From contig CBHYLN010000020.1 of the NCBI GenBank assembly GCA_966128725.1, positions 1-49,732 of the forward strand: 49,732 nucleotides of DNA. The letters run 5' to 3'. Below, piece by piece: positions 26,524 to 34,898 of the stretch. Within the stretch, counting starts at the first letter, position 1; each line of letters opens with the position of its first letter. The stretch is from JAFDZV01 sp966128725. Lineage in GTDB: Bacteria; Bacteroidota; Ignavibacteria; OLB7. Under the pieces are notes generated by a model. That model searched no databases. It saw only the letters and a list, made by a program, of their open reading frames with translations, and was not told the DNA's origin. Position numbers and translations under genes: made by a program.

Positions 26524-27165
26524 GTTTGCTACGCCGCGCGATCGTAGAATCGCGATTACTGCCCGCTGACCATGTCCCCTGAACCACCGGGGTACCTGGT
26601 TGCCGCCCGAGTCACGTTGCCAGAGGCTTCGGCAACTGTTCGTAACAACGGCGTCGTTTTCGTCGAAAACTTGCATATTGCGATCCCCAGATCACTCAGT
26701 GTAGATAGAGAAAGGTCTCCGTAGTCGTCCATGCAATTCAGCCGCTCGCGTTCCCAGCAAGACCAACGAGTGCATAGATGGACTGAATGGGCTCTGTGCT
26801 GCATTAACAGTGCACAGATCAGATGACTTCTCACACGACTAGAACCACATTGGCGCTGCAATGCCACACACAGCATTGTTGGCATTGGTGCGCGCTCAAT
26901 GGTTGTGACGCGTGGCTACATTGATCGGCCTGGGTTGGTCCCACCGCTCAACTGTACCACTTCTATCGAAATTCCGTTCACCTTGTCGGGCCTAGCGTGG
27001 CAATCTCACGTTTGCGATTGCCTTGAAAGCAAAGCTCACGTTCGGCGATTGTTTCGCCGGTATCGGCATGGTGTCCGTCGAAATCCGGAAGCACAGGTAA
27101 AACGAACATATAGAATCAGGCAATTGCAAAACATCGAACATCCAATCACCAAGGAGACGCTGGCT

Positions 27166-30100
27166 ATGAAGCGTACGCTAGTACTCACAACGGTGCTTAC
27201 GGTCCTCGCGGCCACGGCAGCGTTGGCGCAGATCCCGCAAACAATCAGCTATCAGGGCGTTCTGCGTGACCCCTCCGGTACGTTAGTGACAGGAACGCAC
27301 ATTCTGACGTTCAAGATCTATGATGCTCCGAACGGCGGCACGTCGTTGTGGGACGAAACCCACACCTCCGTGCCTGTCGTCAACGGTCTGTTCAATCGGA
27401 TCCTCGGCAGCGTCACTCCGCTCACCCTCCCGTTCACCAAGAAGTACTATCTCGGCACGTCGGTCGACGGCGGCAGCGAGTTGACACCGCGTGTGGAGCT
27501 CACCTCGAGCCCGTATGCGTTGAACACGCAGTCGATCATCGACAACGGTGTTGTAACCACTTCGATCAAGGACGAAGCGGTCACGACCGCGAAGATCGCC
27601 AACGGCGCAGTGATCGGCTCGAAGATCCCGAACGGAACGGTCGTTCGTTCCATCAACACCCTTCGCGACTCGGTTACGCTGAAGGCTGGCCAGAACATCT
27701 CGATCACGCCGAACGGCAATGATCTCACGATCTCGGCCACGGGTTCCGGCACCTCGAAGATCAACCGCATTGTTGTTGGCCCGGGCATGACCGGCGGCGG
27801 CGATTCGGGCAACGTGATCATCCAGATCGGCACCGAGTCGATCGTCAACACGATGCTCGGCTACCACTCGGTGACCGAGTCGAAGATCGAGGACAACTCG
27901 ATCATCACGCGTACGATCGCCGACGGCGCCGTTACGCCTGTCAAGCTCAACACTGGTGGCGCGCAGATCGGCCAGGCATTGTCGTACTTCGGCGGCGGCG
28001 CCGCTGTGTGGGCATACCCCTGGGCCAGCGCGCTCGTGGTTCCGTTCTTCCAGACGGCCGCCACCGCCCCGTGCATGGTTGCTTTCCAGCAGACCGGCAC
28101 CGGCCAGGTGATGTGCCTGACGACGGCGAACGCCGCGAACAGCAGCAACTCGCTTGAAGTGACGACCAACGGCAGCGGCAACGCAATCCGTGCATGGCGC
28201 AGCTCCACCACCGGCACCGCAGCGGCAGTGCGTGGTGAGACGCAGTCCAACGACGCGAACGCCACGGCCATCCTCGGCGTTGTGACCTCCACCACGCCGG
28301 GCGGCTTCTCGGCCGCGGTGCGCGGTACGAACAGCGGCACCGGCGGCCTCGGCATCGGTGTTGTTGGTACGCAGGCCGGTTCGGGCTGGGGTGTCTACGG
28401 CACCACGCCGTCCGGTATCGGTGTATACGGCTTGAGCACCAGCGGCTTCGGTGTCTACGGCCAGAGCACCACGGGCGTTTCCGTGTACGGCATTCAGCCG
28501 TCGAACGGCACCAACTCGGCCGGTTACTTCCAGAACACGAACACGGCGAACACGGCTGCGGCCCTGCTCGGCACCACCAATGGTGCCGGCCCGGCTGTCT
28601 CCGGTACGCAGACCGGAACGTCTGACGCCGGTCAGTTCTCGATCACGAACGCCGCCAACACGGCGCATGCCGTGAATGCGTCGACCAATGGCACCGGCAA
28701 CGGTGTGAACGCAACAACCACGGGCACGGGCTCGGCCGGTTCGTTCCAGATCAACAACGCTGCCAACAGCGCCACCGCTCTGCAGGGCACCACCAACGGC
28801 ACGGGCCGCGCGGGCCTGGCACAGATCACCAACGCAGCCAGCACGGCCAACGCGCTCGAGGCACTCACCAGCGGCACGGGCCGCGCGGTGCTTGGCCGTC
28901 GTGGCGCAGGCAGCGGTGTGGCCCTTGGCCAGACCGAGGCAATCCGCGGTGACAACACCGACGGCCCCGGCGTCGCCGGTACGGCAAACACCGCGGTTGG
29001 TGTGTACGGTACCAGCGTCACGACGCACGGCATCTGGGGTGTGGCAGTGGTTGCCAACGCCGCGGGTGTTGAGGGTCGTAACGATGTTGTGAACGGATTC
29101 GGCGTTGAGGGCGTAAGCCTTGGCGGCGGCATTGGCGTGCATGGCACCAGCCAGACCGGCAATGCATCGCAGTTCGACATCACCAACGCCGCAAGCACGG
29201 CCGACGCCGTCCGCGCGTCGCAGAACGGCCTTGGTCGCGGTGTGTACTCGCTGATCAACAACACCTCCAACATCGTTGCTGCTGTTCGCGGCGAGACCAA
29301 CGGTGGTGGCTACGGTGTCTTCGGCCAGGCTACCGGCAACGGTAACGCCGGCTTCTTCCAGATCTCGAACCCGGCGAGCACCAGCTCGACGATGAACGTA
29401 ACGACCAACGGTATCGGCTCGGGCATCACGGTTCAGCTGACGAACGCCTCGAACGGCGCTCGCGGTATCGATGTGCTCCAGGCCGGTGTCGGACCGGGCG
29501 TGTTCGCGACCTCGGCTGGCGGCAACGCCGTGTGGGGTATCACGAGCTCGATCTCGGCCGCCGGTGTTATCGGCGACAACACCTTCGGTGAGGCCGTCGT
29601 TGGCCGTAACCGCGGTGGCAACGGCGTGGGCGCTGTTGTGGGTCGTAACGACTCCTCCGGCTACGGTGTCCGTGGCTTCAACACGAAGGACGGTATCGGT
29701 GTCCTGGGCCAGGCCGGCATCTCCGGCGGCACGGGCGTTGGTGGCCGTTTCGAGAACGTGAACGCCGCCAACGGCAACGACGCTCTTCAGGCTGCCACGA
29801 ACGGCACCGGCTGGGCGGGCAACTTCAACAACGCAAACAACAGCTCGGCGTCGCGCGGTGTGCGCATCTCCACGACGGCTGGCCAGGGCGGCAATGCCCT
29901 GACGGTGGCAAACGGAACGGTCGCGTTCTCGTACCAGCATCCGTACGCCTCCAACACGGTGATCGACGACGCCACGCTGGTTGTGACGACGGCCGGCAAC
30001 GTGACGATCCCGACCGGTCCGCCGCTTGTTGACGGCGCCCATGTCTGGGTTGTGAACAACGCTGGCGCGGTTATCACCGTCACGAACACCACGGCTGGTG

Positions 30101-30186
30101 CCTTCAACATCAACCCGGGTCGTGCGGTCGAGCTGCTCTTCGTTTCCACGGTAAGCGGTGCGAACTGGATTCCGGTTCAGCCGTAA
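27166..30186 (+). CDS. Long secreted fibre-like repeat protein
   Basis: 1006 residues from the ATG at 27166, which is preceded by AAGGAG. Signal peptide residues 1-22 end in ALAQ. Residues about 24-120 match the N-terminal domain common in Bacteroidota/Planctomycete surface proteins (IPQTISYQGVLRDPSGTLVT, LTPRVELTSSPYALNTQ). After a region of short coils comes a long array: four 10-residue GVYG-type units (about residues 400-445), then many units of roughly 22-24 residues built on NAANTAxALxxTTNGTGxAG. The array is Gly/Thr/Asn/Ala-rich and resembles phage tail-fibre or trimeric fibre shafts. No T9SS sorting domain is present at the C-terminus, which ends in a compact beta-rich block. Codon choice is visibly different from neighbours, suggesting high expression or transfer. 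Probably a surface fibre or sheath protein. Confidence 0.8.
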   Translation: MKRTLVLTTVLTVLAATAALAQIPQTISYQGVLRDPSGTLVTGTHILTFKIYDAPNGGTSLWDETHTSVPVVNGLFNRILGSVTPLTLPFTKKYYLGTSVDGGSELTPRVELTSSPYALNTQSIIDNGVVTTSIKDEAVTTAKIANGAVIGSKIPNGTVVRSINTLRDSVTLKAGQNISITPNGNDLTISATGSGTSKINRIVVGPGMTGGGDSGNVIIQIGTESIVNTMLGYHSVTESKIEDNSIITRTIADGAVTPVKLNTGGAQIGQALSYFGGGAAVWAYPWASALVVPFFQTAATAPCMVAFQQTGTGQVMCLTTANAANSSNSLEVTTNGSGNAIRAWRSSTTGTAAAVRGETQSNDANATAILGVVTSTTPGGFSAAVRGTNSGTGGLGIGVVGTQAGSGWGVYGTTPSGIGVYGLSTSGFGVYGQSTTGVSVYGIQPSNGTNSAGYFQNTNTANTAAALLGTTNGAGPAVSGTQTGTSDAGQFSITNAANTAHAVNASTNGTGNGVNATTTGTGSAGSFQINNAANSATALQGTTNGTGRAGLAQITNAASTANALEALTSGTGRAVLGRRGAGSGVALGQTEAIRGDNTDGPGVAGTANTAVGVYGTSVTTHGIWGVAVVANAAGVEGRNDVVNGFGVEGVSLGGGIGVHGTSQTGNASQFDITNAASTADAVRASQNGLGRGVYSLINNTSNIVAAVRGETNGGGYGVFGQATGNGNAGFFQISNPASTSSTMNVTTNGIGSGITVQLTNASNGARGIDVLQAGVGPGVFATSAGGNAVWGITSSISAAGVIGDNTFGEAVVGRNRGGNGVGAVVGRNDSSGYGVRGFNTKDGIGVLGQAGISGGTGVGGRFENVNAANGNDALQAATNGTGWAGNFNNANNSSASRGVRISTTAGQGGNALTVANGTVAFSYQHPYASNTVIDDATLVVTTAGNVTIPTGPPLVDGAHVWVVNNAGAVITVTNTTAGAFNINPGRAVELLFVSTVSGANWIPVQP

Positions 30187-30208
30187 TCGGTTCGGCTAAT
30201 GTGCGAAT

Positions 30209-30239
30209 GCCTGTTGCCTCTGAATAAGGGGCAACAGGC
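30209..30239 (+). terminator. Hairpin after the fibre-like gene
   Basis: Perfect 10-bp stem (GCCTGTTGCC with GGCAACAGGC), 11-nt loop, 23 nt after the stop. It lacks a T-run; it may end the transcript or stabilise it before the promoter of the next gene. Confidence 0.5.
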
Positions 30240-30251
30240 TACGCAAAACGA

Positions 30252-30284
30252 TTGCGGTAACTAAAATCCATTTTCGTACCTTCG
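30252..30284 (+). promoter_or_regulatory. Candidate promoter for the small T9SS protein
   Basis: TTG (30252-30254), 22-nt spacer, TACCTTCG (30277-30284), close to the Bacteroidota TTG-N19-21-TAnnTTTG consensus with one mismatch and one extra spacer base. It lies 21 nt upstream of the ATG. Confidence 0.45.
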
Positions 30285-30305
30285 TTGCTACGTAAGGAGT
30301 CAACT

Positions 30306-30824
30306 ATGAAGCGAATACTCTTCGGATTGGCAATAGCAGCAGGTCTTCTCGCCTCGGGAACGGCGCACGCGCAGTTCACGATGGTGAAGAATGTGGTTGG
30401 AAACGGTGGCTCGCCCAGCACCAACGGCACGTTCGTGATGAACGGCACGGTTGGCCAGGCAGCGATCGGATTCGTCACAAACACCACGTTCACGCACGGC
30501 ATCGGGTTCTGGTACCCCACCGAAACGATTCTTTCGGTGGATGCAACGCCCGGCTATGCAGCCGACGGTAATGTCCTGTTCCAGAACTTCCCGAATCCGT
30601 TCCGGAGCACAACGGCCATCCGCTTCCACCTGGCGCAGCGCGCCGACGTGGTATTGCGGGTGTTCAACACTCCGGGGCAGGAAGTAGCCGTGCTGGCCAA
30701 CGGTCCTTTCGAGGCCGGTGACCACGAGGTTAACCTGGCAAAGGATCTGCCAAGCGGCACGTACTTCTATCAGATGACGGTTGGGACCAACGTCCTCCGC
30801 CGCCAGATGGTGGTAGCGCAGTAA
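30306..30824 (+). CDS. Small secreted protein with T9SS type A sorting domain
   Basis: 172 residues. The ATG at 30306 has AAGGAG directly upstream; an in-frame TTG at 30285 is unlikely. A signal peptide (residues 1-23, ending AHAQ) is followed by about 65 residues with Asn/Gly/Thr-rich beta segments (MVKNVVGNGGSPSTNGTFVM). The last about 85 residues are a classic T9SS type A C-terminal domain: NFPNPFRSTTAIRFHLAQ, VLRVFNTPGQEVAVLANG, LPSGTYFYQM and a C-terminal RRQMVV. It should be exported by T9SS and attached to the outer face of the outer membrane. It lies 119 nt after the fibre gene, between two terminator-like hairpins, so it may be regulated on its own. It could anchor the fibre protein; this is speculation. 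Confidence 0.88.
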   Translation: MKRILFGLAIAAGLLASGTAHAQFTMVKNVVGNGGSPSTNGTFVMNGTVGQAAIGFVTNTTFTHGIGFWYPTETILSVDATPGYAADGNVLFQNFPNPFRSTTAIRFHLAQRADVVLRVFNTPGQEVAVLANGPFEAGDHEVNLAKDLPSGTYFYQMTVGTNVLRRQMVVAQ

Positions 30825-30855
30825 GCTGCTTAAGGCATCGCCTTTCTGCACGTTT

Positions 30856-30889
30856 GAAGGCCCTGGTTGCGATCGCAGCCAGGGCCTTC
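30856..30889 (+). terminator. Rho-independent terminator
   Basis: 11-bp perfect stem (GAAGGCCCTGG with CCAGGGCCTTC) extended by a partly paired TTGCGATCGCAG centre, then CTTGTTTC. It is 31 nt downstream of the small T9SS gene. Confidence 0.85.
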
Positions 30890-31091
30890 CTTGTTTCATC
30901 CATCCTGCTTCAGCACGGTACCCGATACAGAAACGCCGCGTAAATAAGGCGAACTTTCACATCACCCGCCAGCTACGTTCCAGCCCCCCCCCCGACCCAA
31001 TGTTCATGCGAACCCCACGCGCGTAAAGCGGCATCCCGTGTTGAGGAACACGTTATCGGAGCACGCGGAGCGCCCCCGATCGATCGCGGCG

Positions 31092-31715
31092 CTAATGCGG
31101 CGCTATCGCCCGCGCAAGCGCCTGGGCTGCCTCCGTAACGGCAACCGCGTTTGCGATCGCGCCAATCACGGCAATGCCGAACGCGCCGGCCTCCACCACC
31201 GAACGGGCGTTCATCAGGGTAATCCCGGCAATCGCGATCACTGGTATGGTCGCCGCGCGTGTTACCGTGCGCACACCCTGCAGGCCCAATGGTTCGTGGC
31301 CAACACTTTTGCTGGTGGTTCCGAACACCGGACCCAGGCCCACGTAGTCGGCCCCATCGGCAACGGCATCATCAAGTTGCGTTACCGACCGGACGGTGCC
31401 GCCAACGATCCTCGAGCGACCAAGAATCGCCCGGGCAATATCGATGGGCATATCCGTACGGCCCAGATGCACGCCGTCGGCATCAACCGCCAGGCAGATA
31501 TCCACGCGGTCGTTGACGATGAAAGGGACGCCGGCCTGCCTGCAAACTTCGCGGACGGCGCCGGCTTCACGAATCAGCACGCGCACATCAGTGAGCTTGC
31601 TTCGATACTGCACGGTATCAACGCCGCCTGCAATCGCAAGCTCGGCCAACTCGGCATGGGAGTATCGTGTCTGCACGGTGGTGTCGGTAACAAGATGCAG
31701 GCGACCTACGTTCAT
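31092..31715 (-). CDS. thiE: Thiamine-phosphate synthase
   Basis: 207 residues. It joins HMP-PP and thiazole phosphate to give thiamine monophosphate. Family motifs are plain: VQYRSKLTD (QYR-x-K), FIVNDRVDICLAVDADGVHLG, GGTVRSVTQ, ADYVGLGPVFGTTSK and GITLMNA. Its ATG overlaps the stop of the upstream acetyltransferase gene (ATGA), and it is the last gene of the riboswitch-controlled minus-strand thiamine operon. Confidence 0.96.
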   Translation of the reverse strand: MNVGRLHLVTDTTVQTRYSHAELAELAIAGGVDTVQYRSKLTDVRVLIREAGAVREVCRQAGVPFIVNDRVDICLAVDADGVHLGRTDMPIDIARAILGRSRIVGGTVRSVTQLDDAVADGADYVGLGPVFGTTSKSVGHEPLGLQGVRTVTRAATIPVIAIAGITLMNARSVVEAGAFGIAVIGAIANAVAVTEAAQALARAIAPH

Positions 31716-32203
31716 CCCCTATCCTCCCCTTCGGCCAACGCCAGCAAGGCTTCACCCGACATACGATACACGGTCCACTCGTCCATCGGCACCGCGCCCA
31801 GGCGCTTATAGAAGCCGATGGCCGGCTCGTTCCAATCCAGCACGCTCCACTCGAATCGCCCGCAACCGCGTTCCACCGCAATGCCGGCAAGGTGCTTCAG
31901 CAACAGGCGGCCAACGCCCTGCCCGCGCATTGCCGGCCGTACGTACAAGTCCTCCAGGTACAGACCCGGTCGGCCTACAAACGTGGAGAAGGTGTGAAAG
32001 AAAAGCGCAAACCCAACGGCCTCCCCGTTGGATTCGGCAAGCACCACCTCCGCCATCGCACGCCCGCCAAACAATGCCGTGCGAAGGTCCTCCTCGGTGG
32101 CAACCACCGCGTGCGCCAGACGCTCGTACTCGGCAAGCTCGGCAATGAACTGCATGATGAGCGGAACATCGTTGGCCGTCGCCGAACGAATTGTTGTTGT
32201 CAT
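31712..32203 (-). CDS. GNAT family N-acetyltransferase inside the thiamine operon
   Basis: 163 residues. This is a GCN5-related acetyltransferase: TIRSATANDVPLIMQFIAEL at the start, the acetyl-CoA loop VRPAMRGQGVGRLLLKHLA, then FEWSVLDWNEPAIGFYKRLGA. LEDLYVRP and WNEPAIxFY place it close to the diamine/spermidine acetyltransferase (SAT-like) subgroup. It sits between thiD and thiE, 39 nt after thiD and overlapping thiE by ATGA. GNATs are not a standard thiamine enzyme, so its place in the operon is notable; it may process a thiamine precursor or be a hitchhiker. Confidence 0.9.
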   Translation of the reverse strand: MTTTIRSATANDVPLIMQFIAELAEYERLAHAVVATEEDLRTALFGGRAMAEVVLAESNGEAVGFALFFHTFSTFVGRPGLYLEDLYVRPAMRGQGVGRLLLKHLAGIAVERGCGRFEWSVLDWNEPAIGFYKRLGAVPMDEWTVYRMSGEALLALAEGEDRG

Positions 32204-32242
32204 TGTATGGTTATCACTGTGAACGAGTTGCAGGCCAGGTTG

Positions 32243-33073
32243 TCAGGAATCGGATTGCTCGTGCAAGGCCTGGCGCCAGCGGTGCAGAAGCGGGCCGTGG
32301 CCACGACCGATACCGGGCGCGGTTGCAATCGCCTGGAACACATAACTCTTGGCACGGCGTACGGACTCGCGCATGCCGTGGCCCAGGGCCAGGTGCGCGG
32401 CAATCGCCGACGAAAGCGTGCAGCCGGTTCCGTGCGTGTGCACGGTATCGATGCGCGCCGCCGGCAATGGGGTGTGCCCGGAGGCTTCCATCAGCAGATC
32501 CACGGATTGCGGGCCGGCGAACCCTTCCAGCATCATCGGTATATGCCCACCCTTGATGAGCACTGCGGCGGCCCCCATGGAGCGTATGGCGGCCGCGGCA
32601 GCAAGCATCGCATCGAAGCCGTTTACCGGCAATCCCGTAAGGGCCTCGGCTTCGCTGGCGTTCGGCGTTACAAGGGCAGCCAGTGGGAACATCTCGTGTA
32701 CCAGCGCATCAATCGCGTCGGCACGCAACAGCCGGTCGCCGCTTGTGGACACCATCACCGGATCGAGCACAAGCGGAACCCGACCAAGGTTCGTTCGCAG
32801 GAAGCCGGCGACCTCGCGAACAATCGCCACATTTGCCAGCATCCCCACCTTCACCGCTCCCAGTTCAAAATCCTCGAACACGGCTTCCAACTGCTCGCGA
32901 ACGGCATCGGCTGGAAGATCGAACACGGCGCGAACACCGGTGGTATTCTGCGCTGTGATGCTTGTGATGGCGGTAACACCGAACACACCGTGCGCCTCGA
33001 ACGTTTTCAGATCGGCCTGAATGCCGGCACCGCCGCCGGAGTCGGACCCGGCAATTGTCAACGCGATTTTCAT
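32243..33073 (-). CDS. thiD: Hydroxymethylpyrimidine/phosphomethylpyrimidine kinase
   Basis: 276 residues. It phosphorylates HMP and HMP-P in thiamine synthesis and belongs to the ribokinase fold. Diagnostic segments are ALTIAGSDSGGGAGIQADLK, ITAQNT, LDPVMVSTSGDRLL, TPNASEAEALTG and THGTGCTLSSAIAAHLALG (the anion-hole and catalytic Asp/Cys region). The start was set at the ATG at 33073, which has GGAAGGGGG upstream and overlaps the tenI stop by ATGA; the open frame upstream shows no homology. Confidence 0.96.
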   Translation of the reverse strand: MKIALTIAGSDSGGGAGIQADLKTFEAHGVFGVTAITSITAQNTTGVRAVFDLPADAVREQLEAVFEDFELGAVKVGMLANVAIVREVAGFLRTNLGRVPLVLDPVMVSTSGDRLLRADAIDALVHEMFPLAALVTPNASEAEALTGLPVNGFDAMLAAAAAIRSMGAAAVLIKGGHIPMMLEGFAGPQSVDLLMEASGHTPLPAARIDTVHTHGTGCTLSSAIAAHLALGHGMRESVRRAKSYVFQAIATAPGIGRGHGPLLHRWRQALHEQSDS

Positions 33074-33753
33074 CGGCCCCCTTCCGCTGCTGAACGTGAT
33101 TGTGGCACCATCGAATCGTTGGCCTGCCCGCCCCGCCTGGCTCGGATAGCCGCACACACCGCGGCCAACCCGGCGGAGTGCTCCGGCTGAAACAGGGAAA
33201 CACCGGCAACGCCGAACGCGCCGGCCCTGAACACACCGGCAATGTTCGCGGCATCGATGCCGCCCAACGCGAACACAGGGCATTGGGCAGCGGCCACGAT
33301 CGAGGCCAGAAGCCGAACACCAATACCGGCATGCCCTGGCTTGGATGGCGTTGGGAACACCGGCCCGGCCAGCACATATGCAACGCCGGATTGCCGCGCC
33401 TGCTCGAGCTCGGCCAGCGAATGCACCGACGCTCCAATCACGGCAGTTCCAGGCAATCGTCGGGCACCGCCCTCGGCGATGGCGCCACCCGGCACCGCAA
33501 TCTGCGAGGCTGTCAGATGAAGGCCGGGCACACCCTCGGTTGCAACACTGTTCGCGATAAGCGTAATCCCCTGTGGCCACCGTATCCGCAACGCCTCCCG
33601 TGCCAGGGCACGAACATGTTCCGGGCGATGCAGCGGGTCGCGCAGGATCACCCCAACGCCGATGTCGGCGATGCCGGCCGCCACGGCCGCGATGCCCTGC
33701 AACGCCTCGGCGTTGTTGGCGATGGCCACCAGGGCAAACGGCACGGGACTCAT
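33070..33753 (-). CDS. tenI: TenI-like thiazole tautomerase
   Basis: 227 residues of the ThiE/TenI fold. It differs from ThiE in lacking the QYRxK motif near the start. It keeps the late pattern VIGASVHSLAELEQA, GVAYVLAGPVFPTPSKPG and FALGGIDAANI, as in TenI, which aromatises the thiazole tautomer made by ThiG. It overlaps thiG upstream and thiD downstream by ATGA, which supports a role in the thiazole branch. A second ThiE is a less likely alternative. Confidence 0.85.
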   Translation of the reverse strand: MSPVPFALVAIANNAEALQGIAAVAAGIADIGVGVILRDPLHRPEHVRALAREALRIRWPQGITLIANSVATEGVPGLHLTASQIAVPGGAIAEGGARRLPGTAVIGASVHSLAELEQARQSGVAYVLAGPVFPTPSKPGHAGIGVRLLASIVAAAQCPVFALGGIDAANIAGVFRAGAFGVAGVSLFQPEHSAGLAAVCAAIRARRGGQANDSMVPQSRSAAEGGR

Positions 33754-34601
33754 GTGTTCATCAACTGGATACGCCCTTCGGTTGGCGATGATGCCGTTGC
33801 GTACAAACGTGTCGGGATTCGCCCGGCACGGTATGCGGAGCGCCCGGCTTCCACCGCAAGCGCCATCGCGCGTGCCATTCTCACAGGATGATGCGCCGCC
33901 GACACGGCAGTGTTCAACAGAACACCGTCGGCGCCCAGTTCCATGGCGCGGGCCGCATCCGATGCGGTGCCGATACCGGCATCGATGATCATCGGGATGG
34001 ACACACGCTCGCGTATGATCTGCAGGTTGTAGGGATTGCGAATGCCCATGCCCGAACCGATTGGCGAGGCAAGCGGCATCACGGCCGCGCAGCCCATGTC
34101 CTGCAGCTTCAGGCAGGTGATCAGGTCATCGTTACAATATGGGAGCACAACAAAACCGAGCTTCACCAGCTCGTTGCACGCCCGCAGCAACTCCTCCACG
34201 TCCGGCAGCAGGGTATCCTCGTCGCCGATAACCTCCACCTTCACCATGTTGGTTTGCAGGGCCTCGCGCGCCAGTTGCGCGGTCAACACGGCCTCGCGCG
34301 CCGTGAAGCAACCCGCCGTGTTCGGCAGCAGATCGTAGCGCGCACGATCGATGTATTGCAACACCGAGCCGCCGCTGTTATCGGCCAGGTTCAGACGCCT
34401 GATGGACACCGTCACCAATTGCGTGCCCGCCGCGGCCAATGAATTGATCATCAGCTCGGGATTGGCGTACCGGCTTGTGCCCAGCAACAATCGCGAACGA
34501 TACGAACGATCGCCCAGAACAAACGCATCGTTGGCATCATCGTTGGTCGCGATGCCCTCCGCCTCATTGCGTAACTCGGATCCCAATGCTTCACTCATCA
34601 T
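33750..34601 (-). CDS. thiG: Thiazole synthase ThiG
   Basis: 283 residues, with a roughly 25-residue polar N-terminal extension. ThiG builds the thiazole phosphate carboxylate from deoxyxylulose 5-phosphate, dehydroglycine and ThiS-thiocarboxylate. The Schiff-base lysine is K121 in TNMVKVEVIGDEDTLLPD. LLLGTSRYANPELM, LLPNTAGCFTAREAV, LASPIGSGMGIRNP and DAGIGTASDAARAMELGADG are all family signatures. It is 93 nt behind thiS and overlaps tenI. The ATG ATG pair at 34601/34598 leaves a small choice of start. Confidence 0.97.
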   Translation of the reverse strand: MMSEALGSELRNEAEGIATNDDANDAFVLGDRSYRSRLLLGTSRYANPELMINSLAAAGTQLVTVSIRRLNLADNSGGSVLQYIDRARYDLLPNTAGCFTAREAVLTAQLAREALQTNMVKVEVIGDEDTLLPDVEELLRACNELVKLGFVVLPYCNDDLITCLKLQDMGCAAVMPLASPIGSGMGIRNPYNLQIIRERVSIPMIIDAGIGTASDAARAMELGADGVLLNTAVSAAHHPVRMARAMALAVEAGRSAYRAGRIPTRLYATASSPTEGRIQLMNT

Positions 34602-34686
34602 AATTATCCCTGAAAAAGCCCCGGCACTGCCGGCGCTGCCGTGGCTGTGGCCGCACAGCAGGCGCGGCGACCGCGCGCGTACAACC

Positions 34687-34703
34687 GGCGGGCACTACCC
34701 GCC
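34687..34703 (-). promoter_or_regulatory. Hairpin over the thiS stop codon
   Basis: A perfect 6-bp stem (GGCGGG with CCCGCC, 5-nt loop) formed by the last thiS codons and the bases just after its stop. It stands at the start of the only sizeable gap in the operon (93 nt before thiG). It may set the ratio of ThiS to downstream enzymes by processing or partial termination; it lacks a T-tail. Confidence 0.3.
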
Positions 34704-34898
34704 CTGCATCGCGGTGATGGCTTCAACATGCTCCCCGCCGTGCAGGGCATGCGCGTGCCAGCTTGCACGCGGCACCACCGCGCCGTTGACCGCCACGGCG
34801 ATGCCGGGCAATTCAACATCAACGCCGCACTCGCGCAGCAGATCGAGCAGCACGGTTGCCTGGCACTCACGTTCGGTCCCGTTCAGTGTAAGCTTCAT
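34695..34898 (-). CDS. thiS: Sulfur carrier protein ThiS
   Basis: 67 residues, ubiquitin-fold sulfur carrier. It ends in the required Gly-Gly (TAMQGG), whose C-terminus is adenylated and turned into a thiocarboxylate. KLTLNGTERECQ and VAVNGAVVPR are family strands. The ATG overlaps the thiO stop (ATGA). Its usual activator ThiF is not encoded in this window. Confidence 0.95.
   Translation of the reverse strand: MKLTLNGTERECQATVLLDLLRECGVDVELPGIAVAVNGAVVPRASWHAHALHGGEHVEAITAMQGG

Larger units (their letters stand above)
24668..27165. other. 2.5-kb region without a confident full-length gene
   Basis: Open frames here are short, overlap each other on several strands and show no recognised domain. 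The composition changes within the region: 25640-25790 is markedly AT-rich compared with the rest of the window. It contains two small ORFs (25075-25329 and 25293-25427), a promoter-terminator pair enclosing a candidate small RNA (25490-25708), hairpins at 25791-25809 and 26498-26523, and the leader of the fibre-like gene. A minus-strand frame at 25860-26417 (185 codons, Cys- and Arg-rich) was considered and not accepted. The stretch could be a decayed gene region or a site of past insertion; no IS ends or integrase were seen. Confidence 0.5.

Noticed and set aside
26899..27165. In-frame upstream extension of the fibre-like protein
   Set aside because: The ATG at 27166 has an AAGGAG site and begins a clean signal peptide; the upstream part is not protein-like.
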